Positions 27,406 to 37,242 of a stretch of 64,000 nt of DNA are shown in pieces. The stretch comes from CAVTWS01 sp963738445 (GTDB taxonomy: Bacteria > Actinomycetota > Acidimicrobiia > Acidimicrobiales > SHLQ01): the NCBI GenBank assembly GCA_963738445.1, contig CAVTWS010000003.1, forward strand, positions 1 through 64,000, written 5' to 3'. The first letter of the stretch is position 1; each line of letters begins with the position of its first letter. Under the pieces are notes generated by a model. The model saw only the letters and a list, made by a program, of their open reading frames with translations, was not told where the DNA came from and did no database searches. Position numbers and translations under genes: made by a program.

Positions 27406-27774
27406 TCAGAGCGCCCGGACGCCCTGCAACAGGCGGGTCAGCAGGTCCCGGTCGGCCGTCTCGCCCGACGTCTCGAACTGCTCGAGCAGCCCGGCGTCGA
27501 GCATGTCGCACACGATGATCTGGGTGGCTTTGATCGGGATCTCGAGGTGGGCGGAGATCTCGGCCACGGCGACCGGGGTCTCGTAGCGCTCGACGATCAT
27601 CCGCTGCTCGAACGCCAGATCGTCCATGCGGGCCCGGCCGCGAAGGGTCGGCTGGACGAGCGTCTCGAAGGGCAGGTCACGCGTGGCGTGAACCCGTCCT
27701 CCGGTGAGCAGGAACGGCCGTACGAGGCCAGCATCGCTGACCTCGAACTCGTCCTCGTCGTCCCAGCCGGTCAT
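27406..27774 (-). CDS. DUF742 protein, conservon component C
   Basis: A 122-residue DUF742 protein: LVRPFLLTGGRVHATRDLPF, then LAFEQRMIVERYETPVAVAE, ISAHLEIPIKATQIIVCDML and a basic-acidic tail. The middle part reads as a winged helix-turn-helix (VAVAEISAHLEIPIKATQII). In Streptomyces conservons this is CvnC, which works with a kinase-like protein, a Roadblock protein and a small GTPase at the membrane. It is 23 bp downstream of the Roadblock gene. The length is complete, so the absence of the GTPase gene is not due to truncation here. Confidence 0.9.
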   Translation of the reverse strand: MTGWDDEDEFEVSDAGLVRPFLLTGGRVHATRDLPFETLVQPTLRGRARMDDLAFEQRMIVERYETPVAVAEISAHLEIPIKATQIIVCDMLDAGLLEQFETSGETADRDLLTRLLQGVRAL

Positions 27775-27797
27775 AGGTCGTGGCGCAGTTTTTTCGC

Positions 27798-28223
27798 TCA
27801 GCCCAGCTGCGAGTTCTTCAGGGCATCGATGAGGTCGGGGGTCAGCACTTTCCCGGCCCGCTCGGTGAACAACGTCATCTCGTATCCGACCTGTCCGAGG
27901 TCGACATCGCGTCCGGTCACGACACCGAGCGAGGCCCGCTCGTTGATGCGGGCGATGAGCAGGAAGCCACCGCGGGTTTCGATGATCTGGCGGACGACGT
28001 CGCCGACACCGAAGAGGTTGGCGCTGTTCCACGTCAGGCTCTCGAGACCCGAGGTGATGGCGGCGAACTGGTCAGCGACGTTCTCCGGGATGCCTTCGGA
28101 GGCGGCGAGGACCAGTCCGTCGGCCGACACGGCCACGGTGTGGGCGACACCAGGGACCTCGTTCGAGAACTTGGACAGGAGCCAGCTGAACTCTCGAGCT
28201 CGGGTGTCAGTCGGTGCGGTCAT
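27798..28223 (-). CDS. Roadblock/LC7 protein, conservon component B (MglB-like)
   Basis: A 141-residue Roadblock/LC7 fold protein: FSWLLSKFSNEVPGVAHTVA, VSADGLVLAASEGIPENVAD, FAAITSGLESLTWNSANLFG and FLLIARINERASLGVVTGRD. This is the CvnB/MglB type that regulates Ras-like GTPases in polarity or signalling. Its ATG overlaps the stop of the kinase gene (GATGA arrangement at 28220-28223). It is the second gene of a kinase-Roadblock-DUF742 operon. No partner GTPase is encoded next to it. Confidence 0.93.
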   Translation of the reverse strand: MTAPTDTRAREFSWLLSKFSNEVPGVAHTVAVSADGLVLAASEGIPENVADQFAAITSGLESLTWNSANLFGVGDVVRQIIETRGGFLLIARINERASLGVVTGRDVDLGQVGYEMTLFTERAGKVLTPDLIDALKNSQLG

Positions 28224-31064
28224 CGCTGGTTCCTCCAGGGATCGTCATCGGGTGCTGGGTCGTCTCCGCCATTCACGCCCGCGGCGGCGTCCGCTTCGCC
28301 GCGGCGCACCCCGGCCTGGAAGGCCGAGAGCGAGTTCATCGAGGGGTCGGTCGGTGCCTCAGGTGCCGCTTGACCGGCGGACCGTGCCTCCGGGGCCGCC
28401 GGACCGGCGGACGGTGCCGCTGGGGCGTCGCGAGCGGCGGTCTGCTCGGGGGGCGCGGGTTGGGGCTGGCGCAGCGCACGCTCGAACAGTTCGCGGGTCG
28501 TGCCGGCGGCGCCCCGCGGGGCCAGGTGGAACCGATCCGGCCCCGGTTCGCCGACCGGACGGGCGGGCGGGGAGATCTGAAGCGCCACGCCCGGCGGGAC
28601 CCGCAGGGCCGGGGCCTCCCTCTCGACGGGCTGGTCACGCGTGTCGACGCGAGCGGGCTCGGGTTCGGGTTCGGGTTCGGCTGCAGGAGCGGGGTTGGCA
28701 GCAGGAGCGGGGTTGGCCGCAGGAGCATCACCCCAGGCGTCTTGAGCCACGGGCCAGCCGTCCTCGACGGACGGCCACACCTCGTCGATCGACGGCGGCG
28801 GCGGGGCATGGACGTCGTCACGGTCAGGTGTCGATTCGAACCCGGAGAACGGCGCGGATACGGGCGGGATCGGCCGAACCTCGGCTCGCGGCGCCGGGAG
28901 GGTCTCGTCGGCCGCCCAGGTGTGCGTGGCGGGAACGACGACGGCCGGCGCAGTCGGCTCATCGGCCACCTCACCCCGGGACCGGGCGGGCAGCGGGGGC
29001 CGATCAGCGAGCGCCGCCACCGCTCGGACGGGCGGGGTGACGAGGGTCGCCTCCGGGGCCACCGGGGGACCGGCGATGGCGCGGGTGATCGGGGCGGCGG
29101 AATCTGCCGGGACCTCGGGTGTCACAGCCCCGGGAAGGTCGTCGGCCAGCACCGATGCCGGCAGGACCACGACCGCGGTGACGCCGCCGTCGGGGCGGCG
29201 GATGAGCTTGGCCCGAATGTCGTGGCGCTCGGCGAGACGTCCCACCACGAGCAGGCCCAGGAACCGGGTGGGCGCGCGATCGAGCGGCGGAGCGCTGCCG
29301 ATGCGTTCGTTCGCGCCGGCGAGCTCCTCGTCGTTCATCCCGATGCCGTGGTCGGAAACGGCGACGATGAAGCCGTGGCGGTCCGCCTTGCCCACGACCT
29401 CGACGTTCGTGTCCGGCCCCGAGAACTCCAGTGCGTTCTCGATCAGCTCGGCGAACAGGTGCGTGATGTCAGCGATCGCGTCAGCGGCGATCCGAACGTG
29501 GTCGCGCATCTCGATGCTGACCCGGCGGTACTGCTCCACCTCGCTGGTGGCGCCCCGGAGCACGTCGCCGACGCTGGCGGGACTGGTGTAACGGCGCGAG
29601 GAGGGCGCTCCGGCGAGCACCAGGAGACTCTCCGCGTTCCGACGCATGCGGGTGGCCAACGAGTCGAGGCGGAACAGGTTCTCGAGCGTGTCGGCGTCCG
29701 TCTCCTTCTTCTCGAGCTCGGTCAGGAACGAGAGCTGCCGCGCCGTGAGCTTCTGGCTGCGTCGGCCGAGGTTGACGAACATCTCACCGATGTTTCGGCG
29801 GCTGACCGCCTGCTCGCCGGCGAGCCGGACCGCCGAAGCGTGCAGGTCGTTGAAGGCGTGGACGAGGTCCCCGATCTCGTCGTCGGATGACCGGGCGATC
29901 GCTTCCACCGACGGCGGTTCCTCGCCGGCGCCGAGATGTTCGTAGGCGTCGATCGTGGCGGGCAGGCTGACGTTGGCGATGTCCGCGGCCGCCTGGGTCA
30001 AGGCGACCACCGGGTCCACCACCGAGCGGTAGATGCGCCGCCCGGCGAGGATCAGGCCGATCGTGATCACCGCGAGGACGCTCAGCACCAGGAGCTGATC
30101 GCGTTGGGCGTCGCTCTTCAGGTCGTCGGCGAGATCACTGGTGGTGGCGGCCAGGGTCGAGCTGAGGGTGTTCAGGTCGCCGAGGTGCCGCTGCGGACGC
30201 GGCCTGGTACTCGGACACGTTGATGGTCGGGCTCGAACCCTGGTTGAAACCAGCGATCGCCGCGCTCCGTCCATCGAGCACGGTGGCGGCCGATGCGCTC
30301 GACATGATCGAGTCGAACGAGGTGCCGACCTCGGGGATCGACAGGCTGGTCAACGTTCCGGCGTAGGCGTCGTGGGCCGAGACCCAGCTCTGGAAGTAGA
30401 GACCGAGGGCGGGGTTGCTCCACCCGTTCGTGATCAAGGCCTGGTTGATCGTGAGGGCTTCGAGGGCGTAGGTCTCCTTCACCAGCGAGAGGAGCGATGA
30501 TCCCTCCAACCGCAGGGCCAGGGCCGTGTCGTCGACCGATTCGATCGCCGACGCGCCGGTCGACACCACCGCCTGTACGGACTGCCCGTAGCCGAGCAGG
30601 GCCGCGGTGACGGGGCCCGGAACCGCGGGATCGGTCTGCTCGACGAGCTCCTCACCGAGGACCTCGCCCATGGCGCCGGGATCGCCGCCGATGGCGGCAC
30701 GCGAGGCATCGAGCTGGACCCGCACGCCAACGAGGACATCGGCCACGGTGGCCGGTGCGGTGCCGGAGCGAACCAGGTCGTCGGCGACGACGAGCGCAGT
30801 GTCGACGGCATCGCGGACCGCCTGGAGGTCGGTCTCGGTGCTGAAACCGTCGAGCGAGATGGCGCGCTCGTCCTGAAGGGCGCCGGCCAGGGCATCGATG
30901 CCGAGCGCGGCATCGGTGGCGTCGATGGCATCTTGGGCCTGGCTCACCTCACGGCTGCGGTCGAGCACCCAGCCCGCGGTGATGACGGCGAGCACGATGA
31001 CAGGAAGGATGACGAGAAGGGCCAGACGCTGTCGGATGCCGAATCGTCGGGTTCGCGATTTCAT
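28220..31064 (-). CDS. nitrate/nitrite-sensor-type histidine kinase-like protein, conservon component A, with one frameshift
   Basis: A large membrane sensor (about 945 codons). The N-terminus MKSRTRRFGIRQRLALLVI leads into a membrane helix, and an extracellular NIT-like four-helix domain follows (LQDERAISLDGFSTETDL, ALLGYGQSV, ALTINQAL). After a second membrane segment (LLVLSVLAVITIGLILAGRR) come a HAMP region, a helical segment with LGRRSQKLTARQLSFLTELE, and an HATPase domain (LFAELIENALEFSGPDT, SDHGIGMNDEEL). A long Pro/Ala tail has NPAPAANPAPAAEPEPEPEP. The frame shifts near 30197, between SEYQAASAA and QRHLGDLNTLS. A phosphorylatable His box is not evident, as in CvnA proteins. ATG 31064 has GAGGAG upstream. 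Confidence 0.88.
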
Positions 31065-31220
31065 GCACGATCTCCTCGACATGCGTGCGGACAACGTCTC
31101 ACCATCGGCATCTGAGGCGCCGGATTGAGTGGGCCGGACGAACCTTCGTCGCCCGTCGGGGGGGGCGGCGGCCGCTCCGACGGGTCCGCATTCCTCCTGC
31201 ACGGGAGCGCTGGGGCACAC

Positions 31221-31784
31221 TTGGTCGTGGACCTCGACACCTTGGAAGCCCTGATCCGTCGCCGCCGCACGAGCATGCTCGTCGACCGCGACCGCCCGGT
31301 GTCACCGGAGCTGGTCGGGCGGCTGTGCTCGATTGCGCAGTGGGCTCCGAACCACAAGCGCACGTGGCCGTGGCGCTTCACCCTCGTCGAAGGGCCGGCC
31401 CGGGCGCGACTGGGGACCGTGATCTCCGGCGCCATGCAGGTCCACGGCGACCCACCCGAGAAGGTGGAGAAGGCGCGCACGAAGTATCTCCGCACCCCCG
31501 CAGTGCTGATCATCGGCGCGATCGCCGGGGACTCGGCCCAACGCACCGCCGAGAACCGCGACGCGGTGGCCGCGGCGATCCAGAACCTCCTCCTCGCCGC
31601 GACGGCCGCCGACCTGGCCACCTACTGGGGTTCGTGCCCGATGGGCGCCAACGATGTCGTGGCCGACTTCGCCGGGTTCGATCACGGCACCCACGTCGCC
31701 GGGATCATCTACGTGGGCTGGGCCATGTCCGAGGTGGCCGCCCCGGACCGCCCCCCGGTCGAGCTCACCGTGCTGTCAACCTGA
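31221..31784 (+). CDS. nitroreductase-family flavoprotein
   Basis: A roughly 187-residue FMN-dependent nitroreductase-like protein: LEALIRRRRTSMLVDRDRPV (FMN phosphate contacts), LCSIAQWAPNHKRTWPWRF, AAIQNLLLAATAADLATYWG (flavin-contacting helix) and GIIYVGWAMSEV. It likely reduces nitro compounds, quinones or flavins with NAD(P)H. The frame opens at TTG 31125, but the first 32 residues look unlike the family. TTG 31221, with GGGG about 7 bases upstream, gives the expected length; GTG 31227 is an alternative. It is divergent from the conservon operon. Confidence 0.85.
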   Translation: MVVDLDTLEALIRRRRTSMLVDRDRPVSPELVGRLCSIAQWAPNHKRTWPWRFTLVEGPARARLGTVISGAMQVHGDPPEKVEKARTKYLRTPAVLIIGAIAGDSAQRTAENRDAVAAAIQNLLLAATAADLATYWGSCPMGANDVVADFAGFDHGTHVAGIIYVGWAMSEVAAPDRPPVELTVLST

Positions 31785-31928
31785 CCGCTGCCGACCGGCG
31801 GGCGCCACCATCCGACGTCGCGTGCGCAGCCATGGACCCCCCAGCCCCGGCGACAGTCGCCAGCGGTGCCTCGACCACTGCCTCGCCCATCGAACGGTGG
31901 GAATCGCTGCGGTGCGAGATCTCCTTGA

Positions 31929-32118
31929 TCGACTGCCGGCGCGCGCCGGTGCCGGCAGGAGCGTGACGCCCAGCGCCGTCAGCTCCTCGTACTCGCCGGC
32001 TGGCGGATCGTCGAAGCGACCGACCCCGACCTCGCGCACCATCGCACCTTCACCGACTCGCTGGCCAGGTTGCTGCCAGACGTCCCCACGACACGGACGT
32101 CTCGGGCGATGAGCGCCG
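31929..32118 (+). pseudogene. fragment of a DUF559-type endonuclease C-terminus
   Basis: In one frame this stretch reads CRQERDAQRRQLLVLAGWRI then VEATDPDLAHHRTFTDSLARLL, which resembles the end of DUF559 / very-short-patch-repair-like endonuclease proteins (typically RRRD..L..AGWRVLRFTW). No intact N-terminus is seen upstream between the nitroreductase stop and here, so this is a remnant. It marks the left side of a mobile region. The identification rests on a short stretch only. Confidence 0.35.
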
Positions 32119-32173
32119 CCCGGCGTGAGCGAGCGCACGCAACGTCAGGCGGAGCGCAGGACCTGTTGAATCG

Positions 32174-32611
32174 GTGGTCCTTCGCGCGCTTGTCTTGCAC
32201 CCCCTGCCGATCGATCTTGAACAGGGGCGAGAACCGCGTGGTACAACGACCGGCACATCAGACGAGACCGTACCTGCCTCTCGACCAGCCAAGCAGGCTC
32301 AGACCCGCTTGGCTGAGAAGGACATCGCCAAGCTGGTCAGCGAGTACCTCGCCGGCTCTGGTGTCCGGGAGCTGGCAGGTCGCTACAACCTGCACCGCCA
32401 CACCGTCCGTGACCACCTGGACCGCCAAGGCGTGACCCCGAGGTTGCATGCCCACAAGCTCACGAAGGACCAGGTGGAGGAAGCCACCCAGCTCTACAGC
32501 TCCGGCAGCTCCCTGGCCCAGATGGGGTCCCAATTCCGGGTTCATCCTCACACCATCGCCAGAGAGCTCCGAGCCGCAGGGATGGCTATCCGCTCACGAG
32601 GTCGGAACTAG
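32174..32611 (+). CDS. helix-turn-helix protein, recombinase/resolvase HTH type
   Basis: A frame of 145 residues with two HTH-like units. The first is DIAKLVSEYLAGSGVRELAG, then RYNLHRHTVRDHLDRQGV. The second is KDQVEEATQLYSSGSSLAQM, then SQFRVHPHTIARELRAAG. This double Hin-type HTH is seen in resolvase C-termini and in small stand-alone proteins of mobile regions in actinobacteria. There is no catalytic recombinase domain. The N-terminal 35 residues are less convincing, and GTG 32174 is uncertain as the start. It lies between an endonuclease remnant and an IS3 element. It may be a regulator or a recombinase fragment. Confidence 0.6.
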   Translation: MVLRALVLHPLPIDLEQGREPRGTTTGTSDETVPASRPAKQAQTRLAEKDIAKLVSEYLAGSGVRELAGRYNLHRHTVRDHLDRQGVTPRLHAHKLTKDQVEEATQLYSSGSSLAQMGSQFRVHPHTIARELRAAGMAIRSRGRN

Positions 32612-32705
32612 ACCCCTTCTCGTCCTCAGGCTGTTCAGCCTTGGCTTCAAGCCTTGGGACTATCAGGTGGAGCCTTGCTCCGATGTCTCAGCTGCAAACA
32701 CGAGA

Positions 32706-32733
32706 TGAACCGCCCTGGGTCTGGTGGAGACTC
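32706..32733 (+). repeat. IS3 left terminal inverted repeat
   Basis: This 28-base end starts TGAACCGCCCTGGGTCTGG. It is the inverted partner of 34052-34079 and lies at the 3' (orfB) end of the element. Confidence 0.88.
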
Positions 32734-33691
32734 AGTGGTTTGGTTTCTCAGGTCCGCTGGAGGCGGTTGAGATCATTGTAGCAGTCAAACGTGTGTTCGA
32801 TTGTTGGTGGTGGTTGTGTTCGTATTCGGCGGGCGGGATGTCGCCGCAATGGCCATGGAGTCGGTCGTGGTTGAACCAATGCACCCACGACAAGGTGGCG
32901 AGCTCGAGCTCCTCGACGCCGTCCCACCCTGTCGTGTCGGGCCCGTAGACGCATTCGGTCTTATAGAGCCCGTTGGTCGTTTCAGCGAGCGCGTTGTCGA
33001 ACGAGTCGGCGACGGTGCCGATGCTGGGCCGGGCCCCGATCTCGTCGAGCCGCTCGGTGAACCGCACCGACGTGAACTGGGAGCCGGCATCGGAATGGGT
33101 GACCAGGCCGACGAGGCGGTTGCCGCCCCGGCAGCGTCTCGCCATCTCAAGCGCGTCCAGGACCATGTCGGTGCGCATGTTCGCCGCTACCCGCCAGCCG
33201 ACGATGCGGCGACTGAACGCGTCGACGATGAAGCACACATACGCCATCCCCGATCTCGTGGGGACATAGGTCAGGTCGGTGACCCACAAGGCGTCGGGCC
33301 GGTCCGCCCGGAACATCCGGTTGACCAGGTCCGGTGCCCGTCAGCGCGTCGGGGTCAGCGACGGTCGTGAACACCTTGCGTCGCCGCCGACTGATCCCTT
33401 GGATCTCCAGGCCTCCATCAGCCGGGCGACCTGGTCGCGGCCGATGTCATGACCCGCCCGGCGGGCCGCCTTCCAGAGCTTGTGCGCCCCGTAGACCTTG
33501 CGGTTCGCCACCCACAGCACCATCAGGACCTGCATCATCACGGCGTCACGCGTCGCCCGCGCCGACGGCGGCCGGGACTTCGCTGCGTAGTAGGTGCTCG
33601 GAGCGATCTTGGCGCCGGCCCCACTGAGGACCCGGCAGATCGGCTCAACTCCGAACTCGCTGGCGTGCTCGTCGACATAGGCGACGATCAC
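32732..33691 (-). pseudogene. IS3 orfB transposase (DDE), frameshifted
   Basis: The catalytic part (194 residues) is intact, with the DDE triad in DALWVTDLTYVPT, THSDAGSQFTS and FDNALAETTNGLYKTE. It ends about 26 bp inside the element. The N-terminal part in a second frame (IVAYVDEHASEFGVEPICRV, VYGAHKLWKAARRAG) is the HTH_21 region of IS3 transposases. The frame changes near 33395 and again near 33330 (VFTTVADPDALTGTG lies in a third frame). GTG 33691 overlaps the orfA stop as GTGA. It catalyses cut-out and insertion of the element when intact. Confidence 0.88.
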
Positions 33692-34025
33692 TTCGAGGGG
33701 CGGTCGAGCTCCGCCGCGAAAAAGCCGACGCCGACCTGAGGATCGAGTTGGCCCGGCGCAGCTCCTTCACCTCCTGACGCAACGCCTTGAGCTCCCCGGC
33801 CTCCACCGACGACGTCCCCGGCCGCTCACCCCCGTCGATCTCGGCTTGGCGTACCCACGACCGCAACGACTCGACACCGATATCGAGCTGGGCCGCCACC
33901 CGAGCCACCGTGCCCTGAGACGTCCCCAGCTCACGACGCAGCACGAACACCATCCGCACCGCCCGCTCCCTCTCCTCAGGCGAGTACCGCCGCGTCGTCG
34001 GCTTGCGCTTCACATCCATACTCAT
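33688..34025 (-). pseudogene. IS3 orfA (HTH transposase subunit), frameshifted near its end
   Basis: An HTH_Tnp_1-type protein: YSPEERERAVRMVFVLRREL, VARVAAQLDIGVESLRSWVR and a coiled coil LKALRQEVKELRRANSILRS. The usual ending ASAFFAAELDRPSK is found only after a one-base change at the TTTTT run near 33718, followed by TGA at 33688. Loss of one base in the homopolymer is the simplest cause. A start at ATG 34025 or 34019 is likely. Confidence 0.85.
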
Positions 34026-34051
34026 AGCTCTCATCCTCATTCAAAGGTCGA

Positions 34052-34079
34052 GAGCCTCCACGGATCCCAGGGCGGTTCA
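34052..34079 (-). repeat. IS3 right terminal inverted repeat
   Basis: Read on the minus strand it starts TGAACCGCCCTGGGATCC, matching the left end. It lies just upstream of orfA. Confidence 0.88.
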
Positions 34080-34233
34080 GATAGCTCGCTGTACGGCCCA
34101 AAGCCGAACGGTAGTCGCGCTTCGCGTTACGACTTGGGCACACGGGTTTACCCCGCGTGATCCGGGTGACGACAGAACCTGGGTGCCAGTTCGCTGTCGC
34201 CTAGCGGCGACCGATCCGATCCGCTTTGGGCCA
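34080..34233. other. spacer between two insertion sequences
   Basis: These 154 bp lie between the IS3 and IS1380 ends. They contain a 6-bp hairpin GTCGCC/GGCGAC near 34196 but no gene that I can support. Confidence 0.4.
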
Positions 34234-34264
34234 CTAGCCCCAACTCTTCACGGGTCTGATTGAG
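34234..34264 (+). repeat. IS1380 left terminal inverted repeat
   Basis: Starts CTAGCCCCAACTCTTCA and matches the inverted 35903-35933 at about 23 of 31 positions. Confidence 0.8.
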
Positions 34265-34435
34265 GTGTCCCGGTTGGGGGTTTTTGGTGTCCGGGGCGGT
34301 CGTTCGGCGAGCGAGTTTGTTGTTTGCCTGGCTGGTGGGGCCGGTGTCGTGTGTTGTCGGGATCGGTGAGGGCGCCGGATGCGTGTGGGGACGCGGTGGG
34401 TCCAGTGGGCGCCGGTCGCGTTGGGTTGGCCGGGT

Positions 34436-35808
34436 TCAGAAGATGAGGTCGATGCGTTGGTAGGCGCCGAGGATCACGTCTGCGGTGGGCCAGCCGTCGA
34501 TGATGCGCACGATGCGTTGGCGGGCTCGGTGCACGAGTCGGCCGGGGGCGTGAAGGATCGCCCAGCGCAGGGTCTTGGGTCGTGCCGTCGTCCAGGTGCC
34601 GGACAGGCACAGGAGCTGGAACCAGCGCAGAAGATCCGCGGCGAAGCGACGGTCATCATCCACGCAGCGTTGGCGTCGAAGCTCGTGAACGGGAACCGGC
34701 ACAGGCCGGAGTCCTTCAGGCGAGCGATGTGTTGTTCGACATGCGCGTGGGCGCGCATGGTGGCGTCGAGATCGCGGGGGTCGCCGGGCTGGTCGGTGTA
34801 GAAGCCCCAGTAGCGGAACTCGAAGGAGGGGAACAGGCTGCGTTGGGCGCCGGGATGGAGGGGTTCGCGACGCACGATCAACCGGGTCCCCGACGGCAGC
34901 TTCGAGTCCTCGATCAAGCAGGTGAGTTCAGCGACCGCGGCTCCGTCGGAGCGGGGTTCGTCGTCGCGGTTCAGGGCTGGGAGCCACACCTGAGTGATGC
35001 TTTCGGCGTCGAAGATCGCTTCTGTGATCTGGGCGTTCGAGCGTGCGGTGACGTAGAACCCGACGTTGCGGGCCCGGCAGGCGGTGAGGAACCCTTCGGT
35101 GCAGCCGGCCGAGTCGGCTCGCACCACGAGGTCTCGTTCGACCATTGCCGCGTCGTCGCTGGGGTGGTGACCCCGAGCGACCGCGGCGGGGAGCTGGCCG
35201 ATGGCTTGGTCCAGGACCGTGACGTGATCGGCGACGGTGTTGGCGCCGGCGTTGCCCGGCCGCAACAGGCCGGCCAGTGTCTCACCGGTGGCATCCGCGA
35301 AGCAGAACATCGGGTGGAACCCGAACCCGCCCTTGAACGTGGCCGCGGTCTGTTCCTTGTTCTCGGAGTGGATCTCGACCAGCGAGGCGTCGATGTCGAG
35401 CAGCACCGCGTCGGTGCCCGTCGTGGCCGCCGATCGTGACCACACCCGTTCGCGCAGCGCGACGAGGGCGGCAGCGACGGCCTGGCGGTCATCAGCGGTG
35501 ATCTCGCTGAACGTGCGAGCGACGGTCGTGTCCGACGGAACCGACCCGAACAGATCAGGGCCGGCACGGAGGTGCTCAATGTCCAAGCAGGACTCGCCGC
35601 CCCCAGCGAGCATCAACGCTGCCTGCACCAGCACCTTGCCTCGGTCGTGCACGGGAACACCTGGGCCCCGCCATGGCACCGCTCCCGACAAGGCGTTGCC
35701 GAGGCCGAGCCGGTCAGCGAACGCGCCCACGGCGTGGAGGCCAACGCGGGCCACGACCCCGGTGCCGCCAGGTTCAACCTTCACGCGACGAGTGCTGTTA
35801 CCGTTCAC
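34436..35808 (-). pseudogene. IS1380 transposase, frameshifted near the C-terminus
   Basis: The product reads GLHAVGAFADRLGLGNALSG, DTTVARTFSEITADDRQAVA, and the DDE-type region DAVLLDIDASLVEIHSENKE with FGFHPMFCFADATGETLAGL. VVRADSAGCTEGFL carries the second Asp and a later Glu follows (HAHVEQHIARLKDSG). This is the IS1380 pattern. Near 34665 the frame shifts; in the other frame the true end FAADLLRWFQLLCLSG...AYQRIDLIF runs to 34436. A lost T in GCTTCGCC explains it. GTG 35808 is a likely start. Confidence 0.87.
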
Positions 35809-35902
35809 CTTGGAAGTGCCCTTCTTGATACGGACCTGCTGGCTTCGAACACCTGCAGAATCCCATACAGGAAGGGCCTTTCCGCGGACGCGGCACACTC
35901 AG

Positions 35903-35933
35903 CTCAATAGGCCCCATGAAGAATCAGGGCTAG
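35903..35933 (-). repeat. IS1380 right terminal inverted repeat
   Basis: The 31 bases immediately upstream of the transposase gene, inverted partner of 34234-34264. Confidence 0.8.
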
Positions 35934-35937
35934 GGCG

Positions 35938-37242
35938 CTACGATTCCGTCTGTCGTTCGACTAGGCCAGCCGCTAAGCATAGCAGCAGAAGATCCAGCGG
36001 TGCACGCAATCGTGGCCAAGCCACGCTCCAAAGAAGAGGGATGACTGTACTGGTTGCTGCCACGACGAGCAGCCGGTCCAGCAGCTGAAACGGCGTGCCT
36101 TGGCGTCGCCATACTAGGCAGATGACTGTTGCGACCGCTAAGAGGAACCCCGCTGTACTCAAGCGAGTCATGACAAGTGGCCGCCCGTCGACCGAATCTG
36201 CGCGCCTTGCATCTGCTCCAATTCCAGTCATTGTGACTAGGTTCTCTAACGGGACTTGGATTAGCGATTCCGGTCGCCTGGTCATCTGCTGCACTGCAGC
36301 CCGCAGGTACACGCGGTCTTGTTCGACCTCCGACCTCTCACCACGATAGAGGTATTGAAGTTCGGGGGTGGTAAATGGATCGATCCAAGTCGAGTCGCTC
36401 TTGACTGTTTGTTCGCTGTACCTGCCGAGCAGCGTAAATCCATATGAAGTCGTGATCGATGCACCTCCAATATCTGGAGAACCGGCGGTCCACACGAGCC
36501 AGGGGGTTAGGGTGGCTAGAGTGAACCCGCCGACCAGTGCAGCCACCCTGAGTTTGTGAGTCGAAGCCAGAGCCATGTGAGAGGCAACGCCGATTGCCAA
36601 AAGGAGTGCAGGAGGTCTCGTGAGGATCAATAGGCCAGCGACAATGCCAGTCATAGCCAACACCAAAGGAGTGCATCGGGCTGCCTGCATGGCCTTGAAC
36701 GCGAGACTAACTATGGCAATCGTCAGGAGGTTGCCTAACGTGTCGCTTAGGATCACACTATCAGCAGCCACGAGTGCTGGCGAGACCGCCATGAGGCCTG
36801 ACGCGATCAAGGCGGCGACCTTGCCATACGCAGTGCGGACCAGCAGGAACGCTAGAAGCACCGTCAGGCTGCCAAGTACGATGTTCAAGAGTTGTGCTGC
36901 ACCCAAGCTGTCGAAGCCGAGAGCTCTGAAGATACCGAGTATCACGGGATACAATGGCGGCCGGAATGCTGTTGGCCCGCCATCGCCAAAATGCCCTGGA
37001 GGGCCAAAGTCCGCCAGACCTTCACCTCGTGCGAAGGAGTCTGCGAGGATGAGGTAACTCTCAGAGTCTGCCTGAGGTGAATAGTGTCGCAGTGCGAGTA
37101 GTTCGTAACCGAGTCGGCAGGCCATTGAAATCATGAACACCGCAAGAGGGGCGGTCATGCGCGATGCTCTCAGTCTGCAATAGCCCTTCCGCGCCATTGC
37201 ATCTGACCGGGGTCTTCTCGGCTGGACGGCGTCTAGGGTCAT
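35938..37242 (-). CDS. GT-C-type membrane glycosyltransferase (PMT/GT39-like)
   Basis: A 434-residue polytopic membrane protein with about 9-11 hydrophobic segments. The first loop has YSPQADSESYLILADSFARG and GGPTAFRPPLYPVILGIFRA, with the acidic residues expected of GT-C enzymes that use polyprenyl-phosphate sugars. VAADSVILSDTLGNLL and LILTRPPALLLAIGV are also typical. It would add a sugar to a lipid, glycan or protein outside the membrane. Its base composition is visibly lower in GC than its neighbours, with codons such as AGA, CTA and ATA that are rare elsewhere here, so it is probably acquired. It begins 4 bp from the IS1380 end. ATG 37242 is my start. Confidence 0.8.
   Translation of the reverse strand: MTLDAVQPRRPRSDAMARKGYCRLRASRMTAPLAVFMISMACRLGYELLALRHYSPQADSESYLILADSFARGEGLADFGPPGHFGDGGPTAFRPPLYPVILGIFRALGFDSLGAAQLLNIVLGSLTVLLAFLLVRTAYGKVAALIASGLMAVSPALVAADSVILSDTLGNLLTIAIVSLAFKAMQAARCTPLVLAMTGIVAGLLILTRPPALLLAIGVASHMALASTHKLRVAALVGGFTLATLTPWLVWTAGSPDIGGASITTSYGFTLLGRYSEQTVKSDSTWIDPFTTPELQYLYRGERSEVEQDRVYLRAAVQQMTRRPESLIQVPLENLVTMTGIGADARRADSVDGRPLVMTRLSTAGFLLAVATVICLVWRRQGTPFQLLDRLLVVAATSTVIPLLWSVAWPRLRAPLDLLLLCLAAGLVERQTES

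Larger units (their letters stand above)
32706..34079 (-). mobile_element. IS3-family insertion sequence, about 1.37 kb
   Basis: The element is bounded by inverted repeats at 32706-32733 and 34052-34079, which begin TGAACCGCCCTGGG on each side and agree at about 23 of 28 positions. Inside on the minus strand are an orfA (HTH protein) and an orfB (DDE integrase), the standard IS3 layout. Ends of the TG...CA type fit the family. I see no clear 3-bp target duplication. Both orfs carry one-base shifts, so as read the element is inactive. Confidence 0.9.
34234..35933 (-). mobile_element. IS1380-family insertion sequence, about 1.7 kb
   Basis: Ends at 34234-34264 and 35903-35933 are imperfect 31-bp inverted repeats starting CTAGCCC and ending ATTGAG. 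Inside is one long transposase gene on the minus strand with 7TM-free, IS1380/DDE_Tnp_1 character. Size and single-gene layout fit IS1380. I see no convincing 4-5 bp target duplication. The transposase has one frameshift near its end. Confidence 0.88.

Noticed and set aside
32706..35933. Target-site duplications flanking the IS3 and IS1380 elements
   Set aside because: The bases next to the inverted repeats do not match on the two sides.
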